Below are positions 53,410 through 61,152 of a DNA stretch of 64,000 nucleotides, piece by piece. Position 1 is the stretch's first letter. Each line of letters opens with the position of its first letter. The position numbers and the translations under genes are program-made. A model generated the notes under the pieces. It ran no database searches, had not been told where the DNA came from, and worked only from the letters and a program-made list of their open reading frames with translations. Location of the stretch: assembly GCF_000817785.2 (NCBI RefSeq), contig NZ_JTCM02000004.1, positions 62,001 to 126,000 of the forward strand, in the 5' to 3' direction. This DNA is from Hassallia byssoidea VB512170 (GTDB lineage Bacteria > Cyanobacteriota > Cyanobacteriia > Cyanobacteriales > Nostocaceae).

Positions 53410-54600
53410 CTATATGTGCATATACCAGCTATCTTCCACGCGCATTGCCCGTGTCAACTCTGCTGCTACTTCCGGACGAGAAAATTCTGGTGGAGGTGAT
53501 TCACCTCGTCTTAGCATTTCCCGTACTTTTGTTCCCGACAGGTGAATCCGTTCTTCTGGCTTGCTGGGACTGGTTTTCGTCGTCGCCATTTGCTTGGTGC
53601 GGGTACAATAGAAAGCGTGTTCAAACATCATCGGCACAATCCCTAATTCACTGGGATCAAACTCATCGAAGATATGTTGAGCATCGTATGTACCATAATA
53701 GTTACCCACCCCAGCATGATCTCGTCCGACGATAAAGTGAGTACAGCCGTAGTTTTTGCGGACTAAAGCATGAAAAATCGCTTCACGCGGACCTGCATAA
53801 CGCATCGCTGCGGGATTGATTGCTAAAGTTACGCGATCGCGCGGATAATAGTGTTCCAGCAAAATTTCATAACAGCGCATCCGCACATCAGCGGCAATGT
53901 CATCATCTTTTGTCGCTCCGACCAAAGGATGCAAAAATAAAGCATCCACTGTTTCTAAAGCGCACTTTTGGATATATTCATGAGCGCGGTGGATCGGGTT
54001 GCGAGTTTGAAAACCAACAATTGTTTTCCAGCCATTGACTTTAAACATCTCTCGTGATTCGGCTGGATCGATTTGGTAGGTGGGAAACTGGGGATGGGGT
54101 TTGCGTTGCAATAGCCAGATGTCGCCGGCGAGATGTACAGAACCTTGGTTATATAGTACTTGCACCCCTGGATGGTTGATATCATCGGTGCGGTAGACAT
54201 TAATTGCTTCGCGCTTTTTGTCGTAGCGGTACTTTTGCGTCAGTTGCAAAACCCCGATAAACTCACCTGCGGGGTTATCCAAGCGAATCAAGTTGCCTTC
54301 GGTCAGGGAAGAAGCAATTTCTTCAGTTACCGACAGTGTAATCGGAATTGACCACGGCAAACCGTTGGCGAGACGCATTTGAGTGACAACGCGATCGTAG
54401 TCTTCTTGATTCATAAAACCCGTCAGAGGACTAAAACCGCCGATCGCGATCATTTCTAAATCAGAAACAGCTCGCTCATCAAGCTGCACTTGCGGTAAAA
54501 CATCAGCTTTCGAGAGAAATTCATCTCTTTGCTCTGCGGTAGCAATGCGATTCACCAACTGTCCACCGTGGGGGGCAATGGTATCTGGATGGTAACTCAA
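53410..54600 (-). CDS. sat: Sulfate adenylyltransferase (ATP sulfurylase)
   Basis: A 396-residue Sat/MET3-type enzyme that forms adenosine 5'-phosphosulfate from ATP and sulfate in assimilation. [14 protein letters not shown] holds the RNP and HxxH nucleotide-site motifs, and [15 protein letters not shown] is the second signature. The TTG start ([15 protein letters not shown]) is chosen because cyanobacterial Sat proteins start this way. No APS kinase is fused to it. The upstream region has a G-rich run and an imperfect inverted repeat. Confidence 0.93.
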   Translation of the reverse strand: MSYHPDTIAPHGGQLVNRIATAEQRDEFLSKADVLPQVQLDERAVSDLEMIAIGGFSPLTGFMNQEDYDRVVTQMRLANGLPWSIPITLSVTEEIASSLTEGNLIRLDNPAGEFIGVLQLTQKYRYDKKREAINVYRTDDINHPGVQVLYNQGSVHLAGDIWLLQRKPHPQFPTYQIDPAESREMFKVNGWKTIVGFQTRNPIHRAHEYIQKCALETVDALFLHPLVGATKDDDIAADVRMRCYEILLEHYYPRDRVTLAINPAAMRYAGPREAIFHALVRKNYGCTHFIVGRDHAGVGNYYGTYDAQHIFDEFDPSELGIVPMMFEHAFYCTRTKQMATTKTSPSKPEERIHLSGTKVREMLRRGESPPPEFSRPEVAAELTRAMRVEDSWYMHI

Positions 54601-54903
54601 CGTAACCCCTTTTTTGCAACGTAATTATTTTCAACTCATGTACTAACTTATCAAAATGCTGGTACGTAGAGAAAAAAGATTATTGGGAAGGGAGGGGGAG
54701 GGGGGGAGTGGGGGACTTTGATTATTTAACTCAACATATTATACGCCCTCAGGCTGGAAGCCGCTGGCTAAACATACAAGGAACACCTTCGTGGGCTATA
54801 AAACTCTTCATTTTTCCCAGCACACGCAGGTGTTCCTTGTCCGTATAGCCCTACCCTTCCAGGGTAAGGGGTATTGGTGCATTCCGCGTTCGGGGGAAAG
54901 ATG
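54601..54903. other. Spacer with G-rich tract and imperfect inverted repeat
   Basis: A G-run stretch at 54685-54714 (GGGAAGGGAGGGGGAG-like) is a quadruplex candidate about 90-115 bp upstream of the sat start. ACAAGGAACACCT (54776-54788) and AGGTGTTCCTTGT (54828-54840) are 13-bp inverted arms; longer imperfect arms reach about 54750 and 54880. The sequence lies between nrtD and sat, both minus strand. Confidence 0.6.
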
Positions 54904-55761
54904 CTAACCTACATCATCATGGGCAAAGCGGTTAAAGAGAAAGTCTAAAGCATAGTTACGCAGTTGATAATATTGGGGATCTTCCATAATGCGAGAGCGA
55001 TCGCGTGGACGCGCAAAAGGAATTGACATGACTTCGCCAATTTTCGCATGAGGTCCATTGGTCATCATCACCAACTTATCTGCTAAAAAGAGCGCTTCAT
55101 CGATATCATGGGTAATCATCAACACTGTACAGCGGTTATCACCCCAGATTTTCAGCAATTCTTCTTGTAATTCTTCTTTGGTGATAGCATCTAGCGCTCC
55201 AAAGGGTTCATCTAAAATTAACACTTTCGGACGAATTGCCAAAGCACGAGCGATAGAAACCCGCTGTCTCATCCCCCCAGACATTTGCGGTGGTTTTTTG
55301 TCCATCGCGTCAGCTAGTCCCACCATCGCTAAATGATCGCGGACGATCGCTCTTTTTTCCGCTTCGGGTTTGTTGGGAGAAACCGCGTTAACAGCCAAGT
55401 ATATATTTTCAAAAGCAGTCCGCCAAGGTAGCAAGGCATAATTTTGGAAGACAACCATCCTATCGGGACCGGGTTTGGTAATCGGTTGTCCTTCTAGCAG
55501 CACTTGTCCGGAAGTGGGAAAGTTAAAACCGGATACCATATTTAATAGTGTCGATTTGCCACAGCCAGAGTGACCGATAACGCAAATAAACTCACCCTGT
55601 CCGACATTCAGGTTAACACCATCAAGGACGGTGAAGGGTCCTTTCTTGGTCGGATAAACTTTAGAAACATCTTTAATTTCTAAAAAAGGCTTGCGGACGT
55701 TGTTAATTTGAGTATCTAATGGTTGTCCGATGTTGGTTGGTCTTAAAGTGCGGTTTTGCAT
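54904..55761 (-). CDS. nrtD: Nitrate ABC transporter ATP-binding subunit NrtD
   Basis: A 285-residue ABC ATPase: Walker A GHSGCGKST, signature MSGGMRQRVSIARAL, Walker B VLILDEP, followed by ITHDIDEAL. It pairs with the ATPase part of NrtC to energise nitrate uptake through NrtB. It is the fourth gene of the nrtABCD set but is separated from nrtC by a 21-bp tandem-repeat tract, within which a coiled-coil-like frame opens on the opposite strand. Confidence 0.92.
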   Translation of the reverse strand: MQNRTLRPTNIGQPLDTQINNVRKPFLEIKDVSKVYPTKKGPFTVLDGVNLNVGQGEFICVIGHSGCGKSTLLNMVSGFNFPTSGQVLLEGQPITKPGPDRMVVFQNYALLPWRTAFENIYLAVNAVSPNKPEAEKRAIVRDHLAMVGLADAMDKKPPQMSGGMRQRVSIARALAIRPKVLILDEPFGALDAITKEELQEELLKIWGDNRCTVLMITHDIDEALFLADKLVMMTNGPHAKIGEVMSIPFARPRDRSRIMEDPQYYQLRNYALDFLFNRFAHDDVG

Positions 55762-55779
55762 GGCGTTTTAGAAGTTAAA

Positions 55780-56010
55780 AAGGTCATCGTTGAGGAACTG
55801 AAGGTCATCGTTGAGGAACTGAAGGTCATCGTTGAGGAACTGAAGGTCAACGTTGAGGAACTGAAGGTCAACGTTGAGGAACTGAGGGTCAACGTTGAGG
55901 AACTGAAGGTCAACGTTGAGGAACTGAAGGTCATCGTTGAGCTTCAGAGGGTCATCGTTGAGGAACTGAAGGTCATCGTTGAGGAACTGAAGCTCGTGCG
56001 TGAGGAGAAA
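55780..56010. repeat. 21-bp minisatellite between nrtC and nrtD
   Basis: About ten and a half copies of AAGGTCATCGTTGAGGAACTG, with T/A variants at the centre. Because 21 is a multiple of 3 and the unit has no stop codons, long frames exist in several phases. On the plus strand 55756-56013 reads VEELKVI/VEELKVN heptads, overlapping the nrtD start by 6 bp. Translation is unproven. Confidence 0.9.
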
Positions 56011-56018
56011 TAGAGTAG

Positions 56019-56060
56019 TGAGCGCTGAAGCGCTCAAACAAATAAGCACTAAAGTGCTTA
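56019..56060. repeat. Paired short palindromes after the minisatellite
   Basis: TGAGCGCTGAAGCGCTCA (56019-56036) and TAAGCACTAAAGTGCTTA (56043-56060) lie end to end, the second ending next to the nrtC stop codon. Relatives occur at 6900, 16977-17024, 59056-59071 and 61136-61151. Confidence 0.75.
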
Positions 56061-58064
56061 CTACGCTACTCTTCTCGTGGGTGTATCAAGAATAACTTCA
56101 GCCACAGAAACATCACGTTTAATGTGCAAGCTGTTGAGATAAGATATCGGATCGTCAGCATTAAACGGTGTTCCATCGAACAGTTGGATCGGTTGACGGG
56201 TGTAGCTAATATCTAAACCTAACTCGCGGGCAGCGGTGCTGAAGACGCGAACTCGACAGACTCTTTCGACAACTTCCACCCAATTTCTGGGGAAGGGAGT
56301 ATCACCCCAACGCGCTAATTGACTCATAATCCAAATTTGCTCGGTGCGACTGGGACGATTGATGGCAGAATCCGAGTAAAATTGATGATGGGCATAATCG
56401 CGCAGCGGATAATCTAAGCTACAAGCGGCGTCATTCGGATCTTCGATTTGAATGTACTCGATATCGTTGCTGACATACTCTCGCCGTGCTAAAATTTGCC
56501 GAATCTCTAGGGCATTTTCCGGAATTGCACAATAATAACAAGCTTCTAGCAAAGCTTTAGTTAAGGCGATGTGGGTATTGGGGTAAGTTTCTGCCCAATC
56601 TTCGCGCACACCGAGAACTTTACCAGGATGTCCCCACCAAACTTCTAAGTCGGTAGCGATCGTAAAGCCAATTTGTTCGACCGCAGCGCGATAGTTCCAA
56701 GGTTCACCCACGCAGTAACCATCTATACTGCCGGCTTTCAAGTCTGCGACCATCTGCGCTGGCGGGATAGTCTTCATATCCACGTCTAAATCGGGGTCAA
56801 TTCCCCCAGCAGCTAACCAGTAGCGCAGTAGCAAATTATGCATTGATGCGGGATGCACTACCCCCATTGTGTGGCGTAAGTCGCGGGTGCGAAGCAGGTA
56901 ATTTTTGAAGTCTGATAAGCTTTGCACACCTTCTTCATAGAAGCGTCTCGCTAAGGTGATAGCGTTACCGTTGCGGGTCATGGTAAGGGCAGTAACCACG
57001 GGCAAAGGTTGGTTGTTATGTCCTCCTAAGGTCAACCACATCGGCATTCCTGAAGGCATTTGCGCCGCATCTAAATAACCGCCGGTCATGCCATCAACGA
57101 TACCGCGCCAGCTGCTTTCACGCACGAGGCTAACTTCATCTAAACCATGTTTGGCAAAGAAGCCTTTTTCTTTAGCGATCGCCAAAGGAGCGCAAGCTGT
57201 CAAGGGTAAAAAGCCAATTTCTAGGTTAACTTTTTCTAAGCCATGACGGGCGATCGCCGCAGTTTTCCGCGCTCTAATTTTCTTGATGCGTTTTTGCTGG
57301 TTGAGGAAGTAAATCATCTCACTTCGCAAGCTGTAGTAACTCGGATGTTCGACTACTTCCATCCGCTTGCGGGGTCTGGGAATATCGACTTCTAAAATGT
57401 CGCCAATTTTCGATTCGGGTCCATTGGTCAACATCACAATTCTGTCAGATAACAGTACTGCCTCATCGACATCGTGTGTCACCATTACGGCAGTAACTTC
57501 ATTTTCTTGACAAATTTGCATCAATTGTTCTTGCAAATTGCCGCGTGTGAGTGCATCCAATGCACCAAATGGCTCATCTAGCAATAATAACTTAGGACGA
57601 ATCGCCAAAGCGCGAGCGATCGCTACCCGTTGTTTTTGTCCCCCAGATAACATCCCCGGTTGTTTATCAGCATGGGGACGCAAACCCACCATATCGATAT
57701 GTTTTTCGACAATTGCTTTGCGTTCACCTGCCGGCATACCCTTCATCACCGAATCTACAGCAAGAGTAATATTTTCTCTCACCGTCCGCCAAGGTAACAG
57801 CGAATAATTTTGAAACACCACCATTCTATCTGGACCTGGTTTAGTGATTCTTTGTCCTTCCAAAGTCACAACACCTTCACTTGGCAAATCCAGACCGGCA
57901 ATCATATTTAACAAAGTCGATTTACCGCAACCGGAGTGACCAATTAAAGAAACGAATTCTCCTTTTTTAATCTCCAGATTAATACCTTTGAGGGCGATAT
58001 ACTTACCACCGCCGGTTAATTCAAAAACCTTATCAATTTGGTCAACAGCAACAAAGATAGACAT
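56061..58064 (-). CDS. nrtC: Nitrate ABC transporter ATPase fused to a substrate-binding domain, NrtC
   Basis: A 667-residue two-part protein. Residues 1-255 are an ABC ATPase (GHSGCGKST, LSGGQKQRVAIARALAIRP, LLLLDEP). Residues 285-667 resemble NrtA ([38 protein letters not shown]), and in NrtC this domain is regulatory rather than the primary binding protein. A short linker of basic residues joins them. It acts on the cytoplasmic face with NrtD and the membrane subunit NrtB. Confidence 0.94.
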   Translation of the reverse strand: MSIFVAVDQIDKVFELTGGGKYIALKGINLEIKKGEFVSLIGHSGCGKSTLLNMIAGLDLPSEGVVTLEGQRITKPGPDRMVVFQNYSLLPWRTVRENITLAVDSVMKGMPAGERKAIVEKHIDMVGLRPHADKQPGMLSGGQKQRVAIARALAIRPKLLLLDEPFGALDALTRGNLQEQLMQICQENEVTAVMVTHDVDEAVLLSDRIVMLTNGPESKIGDILEVDIPRPRKRMEVVEHPSYYSLRSEMIYFLNQQKRIKKIRARKTAAIARHGLEKVNLEIGFLPLTACAPLAIAKEKGFFAKHGLDEVSLVRESSWRGIVDGMTGGYLDAAQMPSGMPMWLTLGGHNNQPLPVVTALTMTRNGNAITLARRFYEEGVQSLSDFKNYLLRTRDLRHTMGVVHPASMHNLLLRYWLAAGGIDPDLDVDMKTIPPAQMVADLKAGSIDGYCVGEPWNYRAAVEQIGFTIATDLEVWWGHPGKVLGVREDWAETYPNTHIALTKALLEACYYCAIPENALEIRQILARREYVSNDIEYIQIEDPNDAACSLDYPLRDYAHHQFYSDSAINRPSRTEQIWIMSQLARWGDTPFPRNWVEVVERVCRVRVFSTAARELGLDISYTRQPIQLFDGTPFNADDPISYLNSLHIKRDVSVAEVILDTPTRRVA

Positions 58065-58072
58065 AGTAATTT

Positions 58073-58191
58073 GGGAATGGGGAGTGGGGAGTGGGGAATG
58101 GGGAGGAGGGGGGAATGGGGAATGGGGAATGGGGAATGGGAATTAGAAAGACTCTTCCCTACTCCCTACTCCCTACTCCCTACTCCCTACT
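58073..58191. repeat. Two heptamer tracts between nrtB and nrtC
   Basis: A (GGGAATG)n-like G-rich tract (58073-58143, roughly nine units with variants) is followed by an (ACTCCCT)n tract (58154-58191). The first has repeated G runs able to form quadruplexes on the plus strand. The second runs into the nrtB stop codon. Confidence 0.85.
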
Positions 58192-59026
58192 TCTGTTCTG
58201 CTGGTAAAATCTTGTGTTGAATCCACGCCATGAGTTTATCTAGCAGCAGACCGACAACACCGATGTAAACTAGAGCCAAAATAACTTCACTGACGTTGTT
58301 ATTTTGATAAGCATCCCAGATGAAAAAGCCAATGCCGACAATACCAGACATAACGATTTCGGCGGCAATAATCGCCAACCAAGCCAAACCGATCGCAATT
58401 CTCAATCCCGTGAAAATGTAAGGTAAAGCCGACGGAATCAGAATGTTTGTGAAATATTCTTTGCGGCTAAGTTGCAAAACTTTGGCGACGTTGTTGTAAT
58501 CTTGAGGAATTTGAGTTACGCCGACAGCAGTGTTAATTAAAATAGGCCAAATTGCGGTAATGAAAATTACGAATAAAGCAGCGGGTTCGTTTTGTCGCAA
58601 AGCTGCTAACGAAATCGGCACCCAAGCCAAAGGTGGTACAGTCCGCAGTAGTTGAAACAGAGGATCTAAAGCTTTAGACATTGTTTGATTAACACCAATC
58701 AAAACGCCCAAGCCAATACCGACAATTGCCGCTAAAGTATAGCTAATCGCAACTCTTTTCAGACTAGCTAAAATCTGCCAAAACAAGCCCTTATCTATCC
58801 CACCGTTGTCATAAAAGGGCCAAAATATCAAGATCCAAGTATCTTGAATCACCTGTATCGGACCCGGTAGAGTTGCGCCGGGAATGAAAGCAAATAATTG
58901 CCAAAGAATTAAAAAGATAGCGATCGCAATAGCCGGAGGTATCAAATTAGGAAACTGCTTCTTCAACCGAGAAATAAAGCCATTATCTAACCTAGCGCCA
59001 GCAGGACGTTTTTGAGCAATTGTCAT
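58187..59026 (-). CDS. nrtB: Nitrate ABC transporter permease NrtB
   Basis: A 279-residue membrane permease of the BPD/NitT family with six hydrophobic segments. It has ISYTLAAIVGIGLGVLIGVNQT and the EAA-type cytoplasmic loop region NNVAKVLQLSRKEYFTNILIPSALPYIFTGLR. It forms the channel that NrtC and NrtD energise. It is 53 bp from nrtA, with a dispersed palindrome in that gap, and is downstream of nrtA in the same transcript. Confidence 0.92.
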   Translation of the reverse strand: MTIAQKRPAGARLDNGFISRLKKQFPNLIPPAIAIAIFLILWQLFAFIPGATLPGPIQVIQDTWILIFWPFYDNGGIDKGLFWQILASLKRVAISYTLAAIVGIGLGVLIGVNQTMSKALDPLFQLLRTVPPLAWVPISLAALRQNEPAALFVIFITAIWPILINTAVGVTQIPQDYNNVAKVLQLSRKEYFTNILIPSALPYIFTGLRIAIGLAWLAIIAAEIVMSGIVGIGFFIWDAYQNNNVSEVILALVYIGVVGLLLDKLMAWIQHKILPAEQK

Positions 59027-59055
59027 TGTCTGTATTCTCCTCTTTATTTCGTAGT

Positions 59056-59071
59056 AAGCGCTGAAGCGCTT
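59056..59071. repeat. Short palindrome between nrtA and nrtB
   Basis: AAGCGCTGAAGCGCTT is a perfect palindromic stem preceded by GTAGT. It belongs to the same family as 56019-56060. Confidence 0.7.
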
Positions 59072-59079
59072 CTTAATTT

Positions 59080-60447
59080 CTAAACACTAACCTTCTTAAT
59101 CTTCAAACTTCTGAGATATTCTTCTGGCTTCTCAGGGTCAAACTTAACCCCATCAAAAAATTCTTCCACCCCACGCGAAGTACTTGTCGGAATATCAGCA
59201 GCGGCAATTCCAGCTTCTTTCGCAGCTTCTTTCCAAATATCTTCGCGGTTAACTTTATCGATTAATGCTTTAGCATTAGTCAAGTATTCTTTCGGCAAAA
59301 ATCCCCAGCGAACATTTTCAACTATGAACCACAAATCATGACTCTTGTAAGGATAAGAAACACTACCTTTTCCATCTTTCCAGTAATAAGCCGCCATAGA
59401 TTTATCATCAATTTTGCGACCATCACCCATGTCATATTTACCTTGAAATGGTTCAATCAAAACTTCCGCAGGAAGATTAAAATAATTTCTGCCAGCGAGA
59501 ATTTGAGCCGCTTCTTTCCGGTTATCAAAATTATCTAACCATTGTTGAGCCGCCATAATTCCTTTTAAAATTGCTTTGGTTGCTTTAGGATTTTTGTCAA
59601 CCCACTCACCTTTCATGGCAAAGTATTCTTCGGGGTGATTCTTCCAAATTTCAGCGGTTAATGCTGCCATATAGCCAATTTTGTCTTTCACAAGACGATT
59701 GGGCCAAGGATCGCCGGTACTAAAAGCATCCATCGTTCCCGTCTTCATGTTGGCGACAGTTTGCGCTGCTGGTACTGTCAGCAATTTGACATCTGCATCC
59801 GGATCTAAACCGCCGGCAGCTAACCAGTAACGAATCCACAAATCTTGGTTGACATGGGGAAAGGTGAATGCAGCGGTGAAAGGTGTTGAAGATTTCAGTT
59901 GTGTAAATAAAGACTTAGCGCCGGCAAGTTGCAAACTAACACCTTTGCCTAGGTGCTTGTTAGCGATCGCAATTCCATTTCCATGCGTAATCAACTGACA
60001 CAGCACATACATGGGAATTTTTTGATTGCCTTTGGTAATTAAACCTTCGCTAATTAAATGCGGCATTGGCATTTGCCATTGTCCACCATCAATCCCACCA
60101 CCAGCAGAACCAATTTCTATATTGTCCCGCGCTGAACCCCAAGAAGCTTGTTTGGAAAGGTTAACATTGGTCATGCCATACTTCGCAAAAAAGCCTTTTT
60201 CTTTGGCAATAATTAACGGAGCCGCTTCTACAATTGGGATATATCCTAACTTAACTGTAGTCGTTTCTGGTTTTTGTTCTGGAGTTAAATTGGCAACAGT
60301 TTGAGCCGCTGGCTGTGCCTGTACACTTTTACCTGTAATGCTTGCCGGAGGATTTCCCAAACAGCCTTTGAGGAACACAGCACCCGCAGAGGCTCCGGCT
60401 GTTAATATAAATTTGCGACGAGTAAATTGATTAAAAAATTCTGTCAT
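59080..60447 (-). CDS. nrtA: Nitrate-binding lipoprotein NrtA
   Basis: A 455-residue extracytoplasmic binding protein. The N-terminus has a Tat-like RRKFIL and a lipobox LKGC (Cys29), so it is probably a lipoprotein. [23 protein letters not shown] and [35 protein letters not shown] are the NrtA/CmpA family's key regions; the Lys in AEIWKNH favours nitrate over the bicarbonate-binding CmpA. It delivers nitrate to NrtB/C/D. Homologous operons are under NtcA control, but I found no good GTA-N8-TAC site upstream. Confidence 0.92.
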   Translation of the reverse strand: MTEFFNQFTRRKFILTAGASAGAVFLKGCLGNPPASITGKSVQAQPAAQTVANLTPEQKPETTTVKLGYIPIVEAAPLIIAKEKGFFAKYGMTNVNLSKQASWGSARDNIEIGSAGGGIDGGQWQMPMPHLISEGLITKGNQKIPMYVLCQLITHGNGIAIANKHLGKGVSLQLAGAKSLFTQLKSSTPFTAAFTFPHVNQDLWIRYWLAAGGLDPDADVKLLTVPAAQTVANMKTGTMDAFSTGDPWPNRLVKDKIGYMAALTAEIWKNHPEEYFAMKGEWVDKNPKATKAILKGIMAAQQWLDNFDNRKEAAQILAGRNYFNLPAEVLIEPFQGKYDMGDGRKIDDKSMAAYYWKDGKGSVSYPYKSHDLWFIVENVRWGFLPKEYLTNAKALIDKVNREDIWKEAAKEAGIAAADIPTSTSRGVEEFFDGVKFDPEKPEEYLRSLKIKKVSV

Positions 60448-61152
60448 ATATCTCCTTGAGTGGGAACTTTCTTGTTTTTAAGTACGACAATTTAAGCAGA
60501 GAAACAATAGAAATGTTTCTTGCGCTGGCAATGGCAATTTTCAGCTATAACTAATAAGCAGATATGCGCCTTTTCCAGTAGAAAAGACTCGTTCGACTGC
60601 TTAAAGAGAAACTGTGGTTAATTTATTTATTCCTCTTTAGATAGATGCGATCTTTTGGGATCGCTAACGTTGTTTAAATCAGTCTACAGGTTTTGATGCC
60701 AAATGGATATCTTTTAACCTGTAATTATTAAAAAAATATTATATTGGATCTATAAGGAAAAACTTATAGTTCAGTCGCAAATGCCGGATAAAATTTGAAT
60801 ATATAGTTTTTTATTTATGATAATTATTATTTTTATACTATGAGTGAATGCTTTTAGGCTCTTTTTATTCGTTTTCATCAATATATATAGATAATTATTT
60901 ATGAATGGTGTGGAGGAAATTTATATATTAAGTTTTTTAACTAACTTCGTAGCTTGGTAGTTGATAAAAATATAGATATAGAGGTTCTCATATGATGTCC
61001 CTAGTTGGGACACATAATTTGTAGGGTGCGTTACTTCGTTAACGCACTACAAGATTTAGGTGCGTTAGCACTTTTGCATAACGCACCCTACTGGCTAACT
61101 ATAAACTTGTTCCCAGTCTCAGACTGGGAACAAGGAAGCGATAAATCGCTTA
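60448..61152. other. Gene-free spacer upstream of nrtA
   Basis: 705 bp, AT-rich near nrtA. It should hold the nrt promoter. A cluster of inverted repeats fills its right part: GTAGGGTGCGTTA elements (61021-61090), the 14-bp-stem palindrome 61106-61134 and AAGCGATAAATCGCTT (61136-61151). I see no clear NtcA or NtcB site; TTA-N8-TAC near 60675 is the nearest and lacks a suitable -10. Confidence 0.55.
61106..61134. terminator. Long hairpin after the PlsY-phosphotransferase gene
   Basis: CTTGTTCCCAGTCT pairs with AGACTGGGAACAAG around one base, a 14-bp perfect stem, 19 bp past the stop codon of the minus-strand gene. It is also of a dispersed-repeat type. Confidence 0.55.

Noticed and set aside
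55768-56049. Minus-strand 93-residue frame in the minisatellite (LNDDLQF repeats)
   Set aside because: Stop-free frames arise in several phases from the 21-bp unit; no start or ribosome-binding site supports this one.
60660-60690. NtcA site (GTA-N8-TAC) upstream of nrtA
   Set aside because: Only TTA-N8-TAC is present and no -10 box lies at the proper distance on the minus strand.
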